Positions 8,199 through 15,886 of a stretch of 37,686 nucleotides of DNA are shown here, piece by piece. The notes beneath the pieces were generated by a model. That model saw only the letters and a list, made by a program, of their open reading frames with translations. It had not been told where the DNA came from and did no database searches. This DNA is from Chloroflexota bacterium. GTDB taxonomy: Bacteria > Chloroflexota > Dehalococcoidia > UBA1151 > TMED-70. A program made the position numbers and the translations under genes. Position 1 is the first letter of the stretch. Each line of letters opens with the position of its first letter. The DNA is taken from positions 111,226-148,911 of the forward strand of contig PBLU01000016.1 of NCBI GenBank assembly GCA_002721875.1, in the 5' to 3' direction.

Positions 8199-8680
8199 TA
8201 TTTCAATTCTTTCATTTCAAAAATTTCATCGATTTTGAGATTATTGGACATAGCAGCATCTTTAGCTAATAAATCACATTCTTCATTTTCCAGATGACCT
8301 TTGTGTCCCTTAACCCACTTAAATCTTACACTAAGATGATAATCACATTGATCTATTAGTAATTCCCATAAATCTGAATTTAGTGCTTTATTCTTTTTAT
8401 CTCTCATCCAATTATTTTTTTTCCACTTTTTAGCCCAACCTTTTTCAATACCATCTATTACATACCTTGAATCGGTTGTGATGAGTATATTTTGTGGTTT
8501 TTTTAATTTTTTTAGAGCAATAATTGGGCCTAATAGCTCCATTCTATTATTTGTAGTTTTTCTAAAACCTTCAGAGATTTTTATTTGCTTATCTTTCCAT
8601 CGCATAATAACTCCAAAGCCTCCGGGACCTGGATTGCCTATAGAAGATCCATCTGAAAATATTAATACTTGATTATTCAT
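8198..8680 (-). CDS. rnhA: Ribonuclease HI
   Basis: A 160-residue RNase HI that cleaves the RNA strand of RNA-DNA hybrids, removing primers and R-loops. The four metal-binding acidic residues are visible: Asp10 in FSDGSSIGNPGPGG, the Glu in NNRMELLG, the Asp in TTDSRYVIDG, and the C-terminal Asp in ECDLLAKDAA. The catalytic-loop His is in WVKGHKGHLENE. The basic handle region is also present (KGWAKKWKKNNW). The gene lies inside a molybdenum cofactor cluster, 3 bases after moaA and overlapping moaC by one base, so its expression is tied to that operon. Confidence 0.97.
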   Translation of the reverse strand: MNNQVLIFSDGSSIGNPGPGGFGVIMRWKDKQIKISEGFRKTTNNRMELLGPIIALKKLKKPQNILITTDSRYVIDGIEKGWAKKWKKNNWMRDKKNKALNSDLWELLIDQCDYHLSVRFKWVKGHKGHLENEECDLLAKDAAMSNNLKIDEIFEMKELK

Positions 8681-8683
8681 AAA

Positions 8684-9703
8684 TTATCCTCCGAGTTGAA
8701 ACATTTCTATTTTTTTATAATTAGATTTGGTCAACTCATTTCTAATTTCAGAATATTTATCTTTTCTTTTTATCCAAACATTTCTAATTAATTCTTTTAA
8801 TTCTTCATCTGAACAACCTTTTCTTATGGATTCTCTTAAATCAAATCCTGTATTCGCAAACAAACATGTCACAAGCTTTCCATCCATGGTGATTCTAGCA
8901 CGTGTGCATGTTGAACAAAAAGGTTGAGAAACTGACGATATAAATCCAAATTCAGTTGAATATTCTTCAAGGTAAAATCTCTTAGCTACTTCACCTTGAT
9001 AGTTTGGAGGAATTTTTCTGACTTTATACTTTTTTTCAATTATTTTTAGTATTTCTGTAATTGAAAGAACATCTCTTAATTCCCAGCCATTTAGATTGCC
9101 TACATCCATATATTCAATAAACCTTACTATATTTCCGGAATCTCTAAAGTAATCTAGCAGATCAAGTATTGAATGTTCATTTACATTTTTTTGTATTACA
9201 CAATTTATTTTTATTTTCTTAAAGCCTTTTTTATTTGCTTGATTTATAGCTGATAGCACCTTATTTACATCAAAATCCTGTCCACTCATTTTCTTAAATG
9301 TTTTATCATCAATAGAGTCAAGAGACACAGTAAGTCTCTTGAGCCCTGCATCAATTAAGGCATCTAACTTTGATTCTAAAAGATAAGCATTTGTGGTCAT
9401 AGCAATATCGTCAATTTCATCAATTGTAGATAATTTGCGTATTAGTTGATCAATATTTCTTCGTACAAGAGGCTCTCCTCCAGTTAGTCTGATTTTATTA
9501 ACACCAAGCTTAGCAAAGCATTCTGCGATTCTAAAAATTTCATCAAAATCTAATAATTCTTCTTTAGGTAAAAACTTAAAAGATTCACCATAAACTTCTT
9601 TAGGCATACAATATGTACATCTAAAATTACATCTATCAGTTACAGATATTCTTAGGTCTTTGACAGGTCTATTTAATTTATCTAAAGGCATGTTCATATT
9701 CAT
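8684..9703 (-). CDS. moaA: GTP 3',8-cyclase (radical SAM)
   Basis: A 339-residue radical SAM enzyme that begins molybdenum cofactor synthesis by cyclising GTP. The N-terminal [4Fe-4S] cluster motif is DRCNFRCTYCMP (Cys25, Cys29, Cys32), and LTGGEPLVRR binds SAM. A second cluster motif lies at Cys263, Cys266 and Cys280 (PFCSTCTRARITMDGK). The protein ends in Gly-Gly, the C-terminal tail required by this family. Several closely spaced in-frame ATGs exist at the start; I keep the longest, though an ATG at codon 3 or 5 is equally possible since no Shine-Dalgarno sequence decides it. It lies 11 bases after rdgB. Confidence 0.97.
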   Translation of the reverse strand: MNMNMPLDKLNRPVKDLRISVTDRCNFRCTYCMPKEVYGESFKFLPKEELLDFDEIFRIAECFAKLGVNKIRLTGGEPLVRRNIDQLIRKLSTIDEIDDIAMTTNAYLLESKLDALIDAGLKRLTVSLDSIDDKTFKKMSGQDFDVNKVLSAINQANKKGFKKIKINCVIQKNVNEHSILDLLDYFRDSGNIVRFIEYMDVGNLNGWELRDVLSITEILKIIEKKYKVRKIPPNYQGEVAKRFYLEEYSTEFGFISSVSQPFCSTCTRARITMDGKLVTCLFANTGFDLRESIRKGCSDEELKELIRNVWIKRKDKYSEIRNELTKSNYKKIEMFQLGG

Positions 9704-9714
9704 ATAGAACTATA

Positions 9715-10317
9715 TTAAATTATTTTATCCTTAATTAGTTTACTTAAGAATATTTCAATAGATTTTCTTCTATGAGAAATTGAATTTTTATACTCAGTTG
9801 ATTTAGATGCCAAAGTATGATTGTCTTTATTTGCACAAAAAATTGGATCATATCCAAAACCATTTTTACCTTCTCTTTCAAAAGAAATGTTACCTCTTAA
9901 TTCCCCTCTAGAAAAGAACAATTTATTTTTCATAAAACCAACTCCACATATAACAGAGACAAACTTAGCAGATCGTTTATTTTTGGGAATTTTGTGCATT
10001 TTTCTAAGAACAAGATCAAGCCTTTCATCATCGTTGAATGATGCGCCTCCATATCTTGCAGAATAAACCCCAGGTTCTCCATTAAGAGAATCTATTACTA
10101 GACCAGAGTCTTCAGAAATTGTGGGTAAGGAAGAAATTTTATTATAGTATTTTGCCTTAATTTCGGCATTTCTTTCAAAAGTAGATCCTGTTTCTTCTAC
10201 ATCGGAAGAGATTTTTAGATCATTTAAGGTTACTATATCAAAAAAAAATTTTGAATTAAATATGTCTTGAAACTCTTTAACTTTACCTTTATTAGTGGTC
10301 GCGACTAAAATTTTCAT
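9715..10317 (-). CDS. rdgB: XTP/dITP diphosphatase (RdgB/HAM1)
   Basis: A 200-residue house-cleaning nucleotide pyrophosphatase that hydrolyses dITP, ITP and XTP to monophosphates, keeping deaminated purines out of DNA and RNA. Family motifs: VATTNKGKVKEF at the N-terminus, ETGSTFERNAEIKAKYY, SEDSGLVIDSLNGEPGVYSARYGG-type active-site loop, GKNGFGYDPIF, and the C-terminal S-x-SHRRKS. It is the first gene of the leftward rdgB-moaA-rnhA-moaC operon. A good sigma70-type promoter (TAGACA, 17 bases, TATTAT) lies 30-58 bases upstream and overlaps the opposing cox promoter. Confidence 0.96.
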   Translation of the reverse strand: MKILVATTNKGKVKEFQDIFNSKFFFDIVTLNDLKISSDVEETGSTFERNAEIKAKYYNKISSLPTISEDSGLVIDSLNGEPGVYSARYGGASFNDDERLDLVLRKMHKIPKNKRSAKFVSVICGVGFMKNKLFFSRGELRGNISFEREGKNGFGYDPIFCANKDNHTLASKSTEYKNSISHRRKSIEIFLSKLIKDKII

Positions 10318-10334
10318 ATATTTTTTTTACTTAA

Positions 10335-10363
10335 TTACAATAATTCATAATAAATGCTATAAT
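10335..10363 (+). promoter_or_regulatory. sigma70-type promoter for the cox operon
   Basis: TTACAA at 10335-10340, a 17-base spacer, and a perfect TATAAT at 10358-10363 with an upstream TG making an extended -10 (TGCTATAAT). Transcription would begin near 10370, giving an 80-base leader before coxB. The strength of the match and the position make this the best promoter in the window. Confidence 0.7.
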
Positions 10364-10375
10364 TTTTCCTGTCTA
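10347..10375 (-). promoter_or_regulatory. sigma70-type promoter for rdgB-moaA-rnhA-moaC
   Basis: Reading leftward: TAGACA (10375-10370), a 17-base spacer, TATTAT (10352-10347). Each box matches consensus at five of six bases. The start would be near 10340, about 22 bases before the rdgB ATG. It shares 17 bases with the rightward cox promoter. Confidence 0.6.
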
Positions 10376-10449
10376 AATGAGATAAAAAAATATTACAATT
10401 ATAATTAATAAAAAAATTTTCAGGAATAATTTTAAAAATAAATTAATTT

Positions 10450-11595
10450 ATGTTGAGTAAAAGAATAAGACTTATATTCAGTTTGTCAGCAGTAATGGCA
10501 TTATCAGCCCTACTTATGGCATGTAACCCCGAAGGACCTCAATCAACCTTTGATGCGCAAGGTCCTGTATCTGAAATCCAAAAAAATCTTTTTTTATTTA
10601 CATTTTGGATAGCTGTAATTGTTTTTGTAGTTGTTGAAGGAGCAATACTTTTTGTTACTTTCAGGTACAGAAGAAAAAATGATGACCTTCCTGTACAAAC
10701 TCATGGTAACCTAAAACTTGAAATTACTTGGACTATTATTCCTGCGATAATAATTGTGATTATTGCTATACCAACTGTTATTGGTATTTGGCAAACTCAA
10801 GTAATGCCTGATGAAGATGAATCTCTAGTTATAAATGCAGTTGGTCACCAGTGGTGGTTTGAGTTCAACTATCCTTCTGAAGAAGTAGTAACTTCAAATG
10901 AGCTACATATTCCAGAAGATACTGATATTATTGTCAAAATTGAATCTCAAGATGTCTTACATTCATTTTGGATTCCTAAAATTGCAGGTAAGGTTGATAT
11001 GGTTCCTAACCATGAAAACCAACTTTGGATAAAAGCTGATAACCCTGGCTTATACTACGGTCAATGTGCAGAATTTTGTGGAGTTGCGCATGCAATGATG
11101 AGATTTAGGGTTATTGTACATACAAATGAAGATTATCAAAACTGGTTAGAATATATGAGAACTCCTCCTCAGCAACTTGTGAGTGGTTCTGATGAAGATG
11201 AAGGAAGGAAACTTTTTGTAGGAAATTGTAGCATGTGTCATACTTATGATTCCTATAAAAAAGCAGCATATCATAAAGAGCTTAACTCTCAATATAACCG
11301 GTGGGAAGAGTGGAAAAAAGATAAAGAAAATTCTGCTATAGTTTCTGCTCCGAATCTTACCCACTTTGGAGGAAGAATTACTCTAGGAGCAGGTCTTCAA
11401 GAAAATAATTATGAAAATCTTGTTAAGTGGATAGAAAATCCTGATAGTATAAAAATTGGAACAAGAATGAAAAATCATGCCGCTATTTATACAACTGAAA
11501 ATAAACTTTCAGATATTGAAATTGAACAGATTGCAAAATATTTATTAAGTCTAAAGCCATCAGATGAATCTATGGCGACATACAATAAGGATTAA
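10450..11595 (+). CDS. coxB: Cytochrome c oxidase subunit II with fused cytochrome c (caa3 type)
   Basis: A 381-residue lipoprotein: the signal ends in the lipobox LMAC with Cys25. Two transmembrane helices (about 45-68 and 92-115) are followed by the periplasm-facing CuA cupredoxin domain with ligands His171, Cys206, Glu208, Cys210, His214 and Met217 (GQCAEFCGVAHAMM). WWFEFNYP is the aromatic electron-entry region. A C-terminal cytochrome c domain carries CSMCH (Cys260, Cys263, His264), with Met340 in GTRMKNH as the likely sixth heme ligand. The fusion is typical of caa3 oxidases, which take electrons through their own heme c. First gene of the cox operon; AGGA lies too far upstream to be a good ribosome-binding site. 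Confidence 0.98.
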   Translation: MLSKRIRLIFSLSAVMALSALLMACNPEGPQSTFDAQGPVSEIQKNLFLFTFWIAVIVFVVVEGAILFVTFRYRRKNDDLPVQTHGNLKLEITWTIIPAIIIVIIAIPTVIGIWQTQVMPDEDESLVINAVGHQWWFEFNYPSEEVVTSNELHIPEDTDIIVKIESQDVLHSFWIPKIAGKVDMVPNHENQLWIKADNPGLYYGQCAEFCGVAHAMMRFRVIVHTNEDYQNWLEYMRTPPQQLVSGSDEDEGRKLFVGNCSMCHTYDSYKKAAYHKELNSQYNRWEEWKKDKENSAIVSAPNLTHFGGRITLGAGLQENNYENLVKWIENPDSIKIGTRMKNHAAIYTTENKLSDIEIEQIAKYLLSLKPSDESMATYNKD

Positions 11596-11605
11596 AGAGG
11601 ATATT

Positions 11606-13498
11606 ATGAGTAGTATAACCGGGCCAAAACAATTTCAAATTCCTAGAATTTTCCCTAGACCTTCTGCACATAGCGGTTTGTGGTACTGGCTTGGAACTGT
11701 TGATCATAAAAAAATTGGAACAATGTATGGTATCGTTTCTTTTTTTTGGTTCATTATGGGAGGTATAGAAGCTCTACTTATTAGAGTTCAATTATCACAT
11801 GCAGAAGCCTCTATTATAAGTCCTGAATTATATAATCAGCTCTTTACTATGCATGGGACAACTATGGTTTTCTTGGTTGTTATGCCCCTGTCTGCTGCTT
11901 TCTTTAATTGGCTTATACCTTTGCAAATTGGAGCTAGAGATGTAGCATTTCCAAGACTTAATGCTCTAAGCTTATGGGTATTTGTTTTTGGTTCAATCCT
12001 TATGAATGTGAGCTGGTTTACAGGTGAAGCTCCAAATGGTGGTTGGTTTGGATACCCACCCAATTCTACAGTTCAGTTCAATCCTGGTAATGGTATGACA
12101 TTCTGGGTATTAGGATTAAATGTATTAGGTATAGCATCTATAGCTGCAGGTTTAAATTTCATAGTAACAATTATCAATATGAGAGCTCCTGGAATGACTC
12201 TTATGAGAATGCCAGTATTCACATGGATGACATTTATTACATCTATATTAATAGTACTAGCATTGCCAGTTCTTGGTGTAGCAGGAATACAGATGACTGC
12301 TGACAGAGTATATGGAACAAATTTCTTTAATTCAGAAGCAGGTGGAGATCCTATCTTCTGGCAACATATATTTTGGCTTTTTGGTCATCCTGAAGTATAT
12401 ATATTAATACTTCCAGCCATGGGTATTGTTTCAGAAGTTTTGCCAACATTTTCAAGGAAGCCTTTATTTGGATATACTTTTATAGTATTTTCTGGAGCTA
12501 TTATTGGATTTATGGGGTGGTTTGTATGGAGTCATCATATGTTTACAGTAGGATTAGGTCCAGCAGCTAATACAGCTTTTACTATTTCCACAATGCTTAT
12601 TGCAGTGCCTACCGGTGTGAAAATATTTAACTGGATTGCAACTTTATGGGGAGGATCAATTAAGTTTACGACATCTATGTTATTTTCTATCGGCTTTATT
12701 GCTATGTTTACCATTGGTGGACTTTCAGGAGTTACCCATGCAGTCTCACCTTCTGATGCACAGCAACAAGATACATATTATGTGGTTGCACATTTCCATT
12801 ACGTTTTGTTTGGTGGAGCTATTTTTGCGATTTTTTCAGGTATATATTTTTGGTGGCCAAAATTTACTGGCTGGTTTCTTGATGAAAAAATAGGAAAAAT
12901 TAACTTCGTTTTGATGCTTATAGGCTTTAATCTTCAATTTGCTCCAATGCACTGGGTTGGACTAGATGGAATGCCTAGAAGAATATATACATATGCAGAA
13001 AATATGGGATGGGAATTATCTAATTTAGCAGCTACTACAGGTGGTTTCCTTATAGCAGTTTCTGTTTTAGTATTTTTAGCAAATGTTTATATTTCTAGTA
13101 GGAGAAAGATTATTGCAGGAGGAGATCCATGGGATGCAAGAACTTTAGAATGGTCAATTTCTTCACCACCTCCACACTATAATTTTGTAGAGTTACCAAA
13201 AGTCGAACATATTGATGATTGGTGGTATAAAAAGTATCCTGAACTATTAGAAGGTAGTCCTAAAAAAACTAATCTACCTTCTGCTCAAGTTGAGGACACT
13301 ACAGGTGTTGACGAATCAAAAATACATTTGCCAGATTTGTCATATTATCCCTTTTTTATTGGTGTAGGCTTGTCAATTGCTGCATTGGGAGTTCTTTACT
13401 CTTATGCATTAGTGACAATAGGATTAATTTTAGTCTTTTGGGGATCTATCGGATGGAGTACAGAGCCTGTAAACGAACCTCATGAGGGAGCGCATTAA
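11606..13498 (+). CDS. coxA: Cytochrome c oxidase subunit I
   Basis: The 630-residue catalytic subunit that reduces O2 to water and pumps protons. Heme a ligands are His83 (TMHGTTM) and His397. CuB ligands are His261 in FGHPEVY, with Tyr265 for the His-Tyr crosslink, and His310/His311 in WSHHMF. The heme a3 ligand is His395 (VVAHFHY). Glu263 of GHPEVY and Asp112 in GARDVAFPRLN mark a type A1 enzyme with a D-channel. About 12 membrane helices plus a hydrophobic C-terminal extension (about 585-615) are evident. A start at 11564 overlapping coxB is possible, but AGAGG at 11596-11600 points to the ATG at 11606, ten bases after coxB. Confidence 0.98.
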   Translation: MSSITGPKQFQIPRIFPRPSAHSGLWYWLGTVDHKKIGTMYGIVSFFWFIMGGIEALLIRVQLSHAEASIISPELYNQLFTMHGTTMVFLVVMPLSAAFFNWLIPLQIGARDVAFPRLNALSLWVFVFGSILMNVSWFTGEAPNGGWFGYPPNSTVQFNPGNGMTFWVLGLNVLGIASIAAGLNFIVTIINMRAPGMTLMRMPVFTWMTFITSILIVLALPVLGVAGIQMTADRVYGTNFFNSEAGGDPIFWQHIFWLFGHPEVYILILPAMGIVSEVLPTFSRKPLFGYTFIVFSGAIIGFMGWFVWSHHMFTVGLGPAANTAFTISTMLIAVPTGVKIFNWIATLWGGSIKFTTSMLFSIGFIAMFTIGGLSGVTHAVSPSDAQQQDTYYVVAHFHYVLFGGAIFAIFSGIYFWWPKFTGWFLDEKIGKINFVLMLIGFNLQFAPMHWVGLDGMPRRIYTYAENMGWELSNLAATTGGFLIAVSVLVFLANVYISSRRKIIAGGDPWDARTLEWSISSPPPHYNFVELPKVEHIDDWWYKKYPELLEGSPKKTNLPSAQVEDTTGVDESKIHLPDLSYYPFFIGVGLSIAALGVLYSYALVTIGLILVFWGSIGWSTEPVNEPHEGAH

Positions 13499-14149
13499 AT
13501 GTCAAGCGAAGGAATAACAGTTCACCACGGTGAAGAAATAAATAATTCAACTGGAGTCAGTAATAAAAAATTATTAATGTGGGCATTTTTAGGTTCTGAT
13601 GTTATGTTTTTTGGAACATTTATTGGTACTTTTATGGCTTATAGAAATAAAAGCTTGGTGGGTCCATATCCTGAGGATACATTAGATATTCCAATCACTT
13701 CAGTTAGTACATTTGTACTATTAATGAGTTCACTTGGAGTAGTTCTTGCTTTACATTATTTGAAAGAATCTAAAATAGGATTAGCAAAATTGTGGCTTTG
13801 GCTAGTAATAATAATGGGCTGTATTTTTATGGGATTTCAAGTTTATGAATTTTCACATTTTGCTCATATTGGCATGACTCCACAAGTTAATTTATTTGGA
13901 TCTACTTTTTTCACATTAACCAGTCTTCATGGAGCCCATGTAAGCCTAGGTATTCTTTGGTTAGCATTCTTACTTTATAATGAATATAATGGAAACCTTA
14001 CAAGCGAAAATGCCATCGATCTAGAATTAGCTGGTTTATACTGGCATTTTGTTGATATAGTATGGATTATTATTTTTGGATTATTATACCTAATCACCGC
14101 CGGTGATGGGGTTCCACCTGGTGGAGTTCCATGGACTGGAGGACACTAA
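13499..14149 (+). CDS. coxC: Cytochrome c oxidase subunit III
   Basis: A 216-residue membrane protein with about five helices. Family segments are LLMWAFLGSDVMFFGTFIGTFMAYRN near the N-terminus (W-x-F-L-x-S-x-x-x-F-F), TFFTLTSLHGAHVSLG and YWHFVDIVWIIIFGLLYL at the C-terminus. Subunit III binds lipid and stabilises oxygen and proton entry to subunit I. The ATG directly abuts the coxA stop (TAAATG), and GGGAG inside the end of coxA serves as ribosome-binding site, so translation is coupled. Confidence 0.96.
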   Translation: MSSEGITVHHGEEINNSTGVSNKKLLMWAFLGSDVMFFGTFIGTFMAYRNKSLVGPYPEDTLDIPITSVSTFVLLMSSLGVVLALHYLKESKIGLAKLWLWLVIIMGCIFMGFQVYEFSHFAHIGMTPQVNLFGSTFFTLTSLHGAHVSLGILWLAFLLYNEYNGNLTSENAIDLELAGLYWHFVDIVWIIIFGLLYLITAGDGVPPGGVPWTGGH

Positions 14150-14163
14150 ATAGGAGAAGAGAA

Positions 14164-14601
14164 GTGTCGTTAATAAAAGATTTATTTCATCATGACGGAA
14201 ATGGTTGGTGGAAAATTCCTAAAACTGCAGAAGCCGAATCTAACCCTCCAAGAGAACATCCTTTTGGAGGATTAATTAATTTTACTAAAAACTTTCTTAC
14301 ATATATCACTTCTGGTAAGGGTCATGCAGGTCCTGGTTACTACTGGACAATTGCAGGTATATTAGCAGTAATAACGCTTATAGAAGTATGGTGGTTTGAT
14401 GTTGAAGCATTGAAATACCTACTTGTTCCAGCTATGTTAGGATTTTCTTTAGTAAAATTTATTCTTGTTGTTGCATTTTTTATGCATCTAAGATTTGATA
14501 ATAAAATGTATTCTACAGTTTTTGTAACTTGTATGATTATAGGAATCATAATATTTACTCTATTTTTATTTCTTTCAGCTTTTCATGGTTTTGGTAACTA
14601 A
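14164..14601 (+). CDS. Cytochrome c oxidase subunit IV (CtaF/caa3 type)
   Basis: A 145-residue protein from a GTG start. AGGAGA at 14152-14157 sits six bases before the GTG at 14164, a much better fit than the ATG at 14131 inside coxC, which has no ribosome-binding site of its own. The first 45 residues are soluble and basic (HHDGNGWW, PREHPFGG). The rest is the prokaryotic subunit IV domain with three helices: YYWTIAGILAVITLIEVWWF, LVPAMLGFSLVKFILVVAFF-MHLRFD, and VTCMIIGIIIFTLFLFL. The MHLRFD segment after helix two is diagnostic for this family. The small subunit supports assembly of the caa3 complex. Confidence 0.9.
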   Translation: MSLIKDLFHHDGNGWWKIPKTAEAESNPPREHPFGGLINFTKNFLTYITSGKGHAGPGYYWTIAGILAVITLIEVWWFDVEALKYLLVPAMLGFSLVKFILVVAFFMHLRFDNKMYSTVFVTCMIIGIIIFTLFLFLSAFHGFGN

Positions 14602-14615
14602 AGAACAAAATTATT

Positions 14616-15455
14616 TTGAATAAAGATATAGGATTTTCAGAATTTATAACTTCATGGGATTATAGCTCTTATTTTTTCTATTTTCTGATAATCATATTTC
14701 TTATATATATAATTGGTTCAGTAAGACTTTTATCTATTTCAAAAAATAAAATTCAAAAAATAAAATTTTACAGAGGTTTTTTAGGTTATATTCTTCTAAT
14801 ATTTTCACTTGTGGGACCAATATCAGCTTTTGAAGATACATTCTGGATTCATATGATACAACACTTAATACTAATTATGTTGGTTCCTCCTCTGATATTA
14901 AGTGGGCTTTTATTTTCTGCAAATTTATGGTTTTTTCCAAGAATAATTAGAATTGGATTTGCAGATTTTCTTAGACCTAAAAAGATTTTTAGAAAAATTC
15001 TTAATATAATCACTTCTCCTAAATTTGGTCTGATTTTTTATATTATTTCTCTTTGGACTTGGCATCTTCCTATTTTTTTTAATTATGCTCTAGAATATGC
15101 TGTAGTTCATAACTTTGAACACTTATCTTTTTTCATTAGTGGAATATTATTTTGGTGGCCTGTTATCGGATTGAGTATCGGAGCGAAGAAAATTTCAATT
15201 CCTATGAGAATTGTATATTTACTTCTAGCTGTTACCCCAACTGCAGTTGTTGCGGCCTTTATAACTCTTTCTGATTCAGTTATTTATGGAGACGACATTC
15301 CTAGATTATTAAACATTTCAGCGATAGAAGATCAAAAAATAGGTGGTCTAATTATGTGGATACCAGGAAATACTATATTTATAGCAACCTTAACAGTGTT
15401 GTTTTTTAAATGGTCTTACAAACAATCGAAGGAATCTAGAAAATATAAAGGTTAA
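14616..15455 (+). CDS. ctaG: CtaG-family cytochrome oxidase assembly protein
   Basis: A 279-residue polytopic membrane protein of the Caa3_CtaG family (the Bacillus type, not the Cox11 type). Visible signatures are MIQHLILIMLVPPLIL, LWTWHLPIFFNYALEY, VHNFEHLSFFISGILFWWPV and TPTAVVAAFITLSDSVIYG. Bacillus CtaG is needed to make active caa3 oxidase and is proposed to help copper delivery. It starts at a TTG at 14616 with no strong ribosome-binding site, 14 bases after subunit IV, and ends the cox operon. Its stop shares TTAA with the convergent 143-residue gene. Confidence 0.9.
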   Translation: MNKDIGFSEFITSWDYSSYFFYFLIIIFLIYIIGSVRLLSISKNKIQKIKFYRGFLGYILLIFSLVGPISAFEDTFWIHMIQHLILIMLVPPLILSGLLFSANLWFFPRIIRIGFADFLRPKKIFRKILNIITSPKFGLIFYIISLWTWHLPIFFNYALEYAVVHNFEHLSFFISGILFWWPVIGLSIGAKKISIPMRIVYLLLAVTPTAVVAAFITLSDSVIYGDDIPRLLNISAIEDQKIGGLIMWIPGNTIFIATLTVLFFKWSYKQSKESRKYKG

Positions 15456-15462
15456 TCAACCT
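15449..15462. repeat. Small hairpin at convergent gene ends
   Basis: AGGTT-AATC-AACCT, a 5-bp stem with four-base loop, spans the overlapping stop codons of ctaG and the 143-residue gene. It is too short and lacks a U-tract, so terminator function is doubtful. Confidence 0.25.
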
Positions 15463-15883
15463 GAGAAATAAAATACTCATTACTAACATTAAGCATGGTA
15501 CTAATTGTTTCATTAGTATAAGACTTTAGGTATATAACAGTAGCCCAAGCTTTTTTCAAGCTTTGTTCCATTTCAGATATACTCATAGGATTATTATGAT
15601 TAAGTATTAATATTCTAAAAACTGCTTCAATTAAAGAAGTTCCTGGAAGAACAAACTTTTTCAATAGAAAATCATCTTGAGAATCATCAGTATCATTTTG
15701 TATTTTAGCAATTTCATTATATATCTGATCTGTAGACATATTCATTAATTCTTTTTTTTGCTTATTATTGTCGAAAAATTTTTCTATCACCAAAAAATTA
15801 AAAGATAGATTTGAATCTGCAAATTTTTCAATATTTATTTGATATTTTTCTAATCCAATTGCACTTTCATTATTTATTGTCAT
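15452..15883 (-). CDS. Unknown 143-residue protein, possible winged-helix C-terminus
   Basis: I do not recognise a named family. The protein is acidic and helix-rich, without signal peptide or membrane segment. The last 65 residues (LPGTSLIEAVFRILILNHNN then PMSISEMEQSLKKAW and ISTMLNVSNEYF) look like a small winged-helix-type module: a helix, a P-M-S-x-x-E-[LM] turn, a second helix and a final strand. Similar short domains occur in Chloroflexota hypothetical proteins, as far as I recall. It begins 3 bases after moeA on the same strand, the last gene of the pheS-pheT-moeA run. It might be a DNA- or protein-binding accessory factor; no function is assigned. Confidence 0.7.
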   Translation of the reverse strand: MTINNESAIGLEKYQINIEKFADSNLSFNFLVIEKFFDNNKQKKELMNMSTDQIYNEIAKIQNDTDDSQDDFLLKKFVLPGTSLIEAVFRILILNHNNPMSISEMEQSLKKAWATVIYLKSYTNETISTMLNVSNEYFISQVD

Positions 15884-15886
15884 AAT

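Noticed and set aside
11564..11605. ATG start of coxA overlapping coxB
   Set aside because: AGAGG directly precedes the inner ATG at 11606, and that N-terminus fits the family.
14131..14163. ATG start for cytochrome oxidase subunit IV inside coxC
   Set aside because: No ribosome-binding site of its own, whereas AGGAGA is ideally placed for the GTG at 14164.
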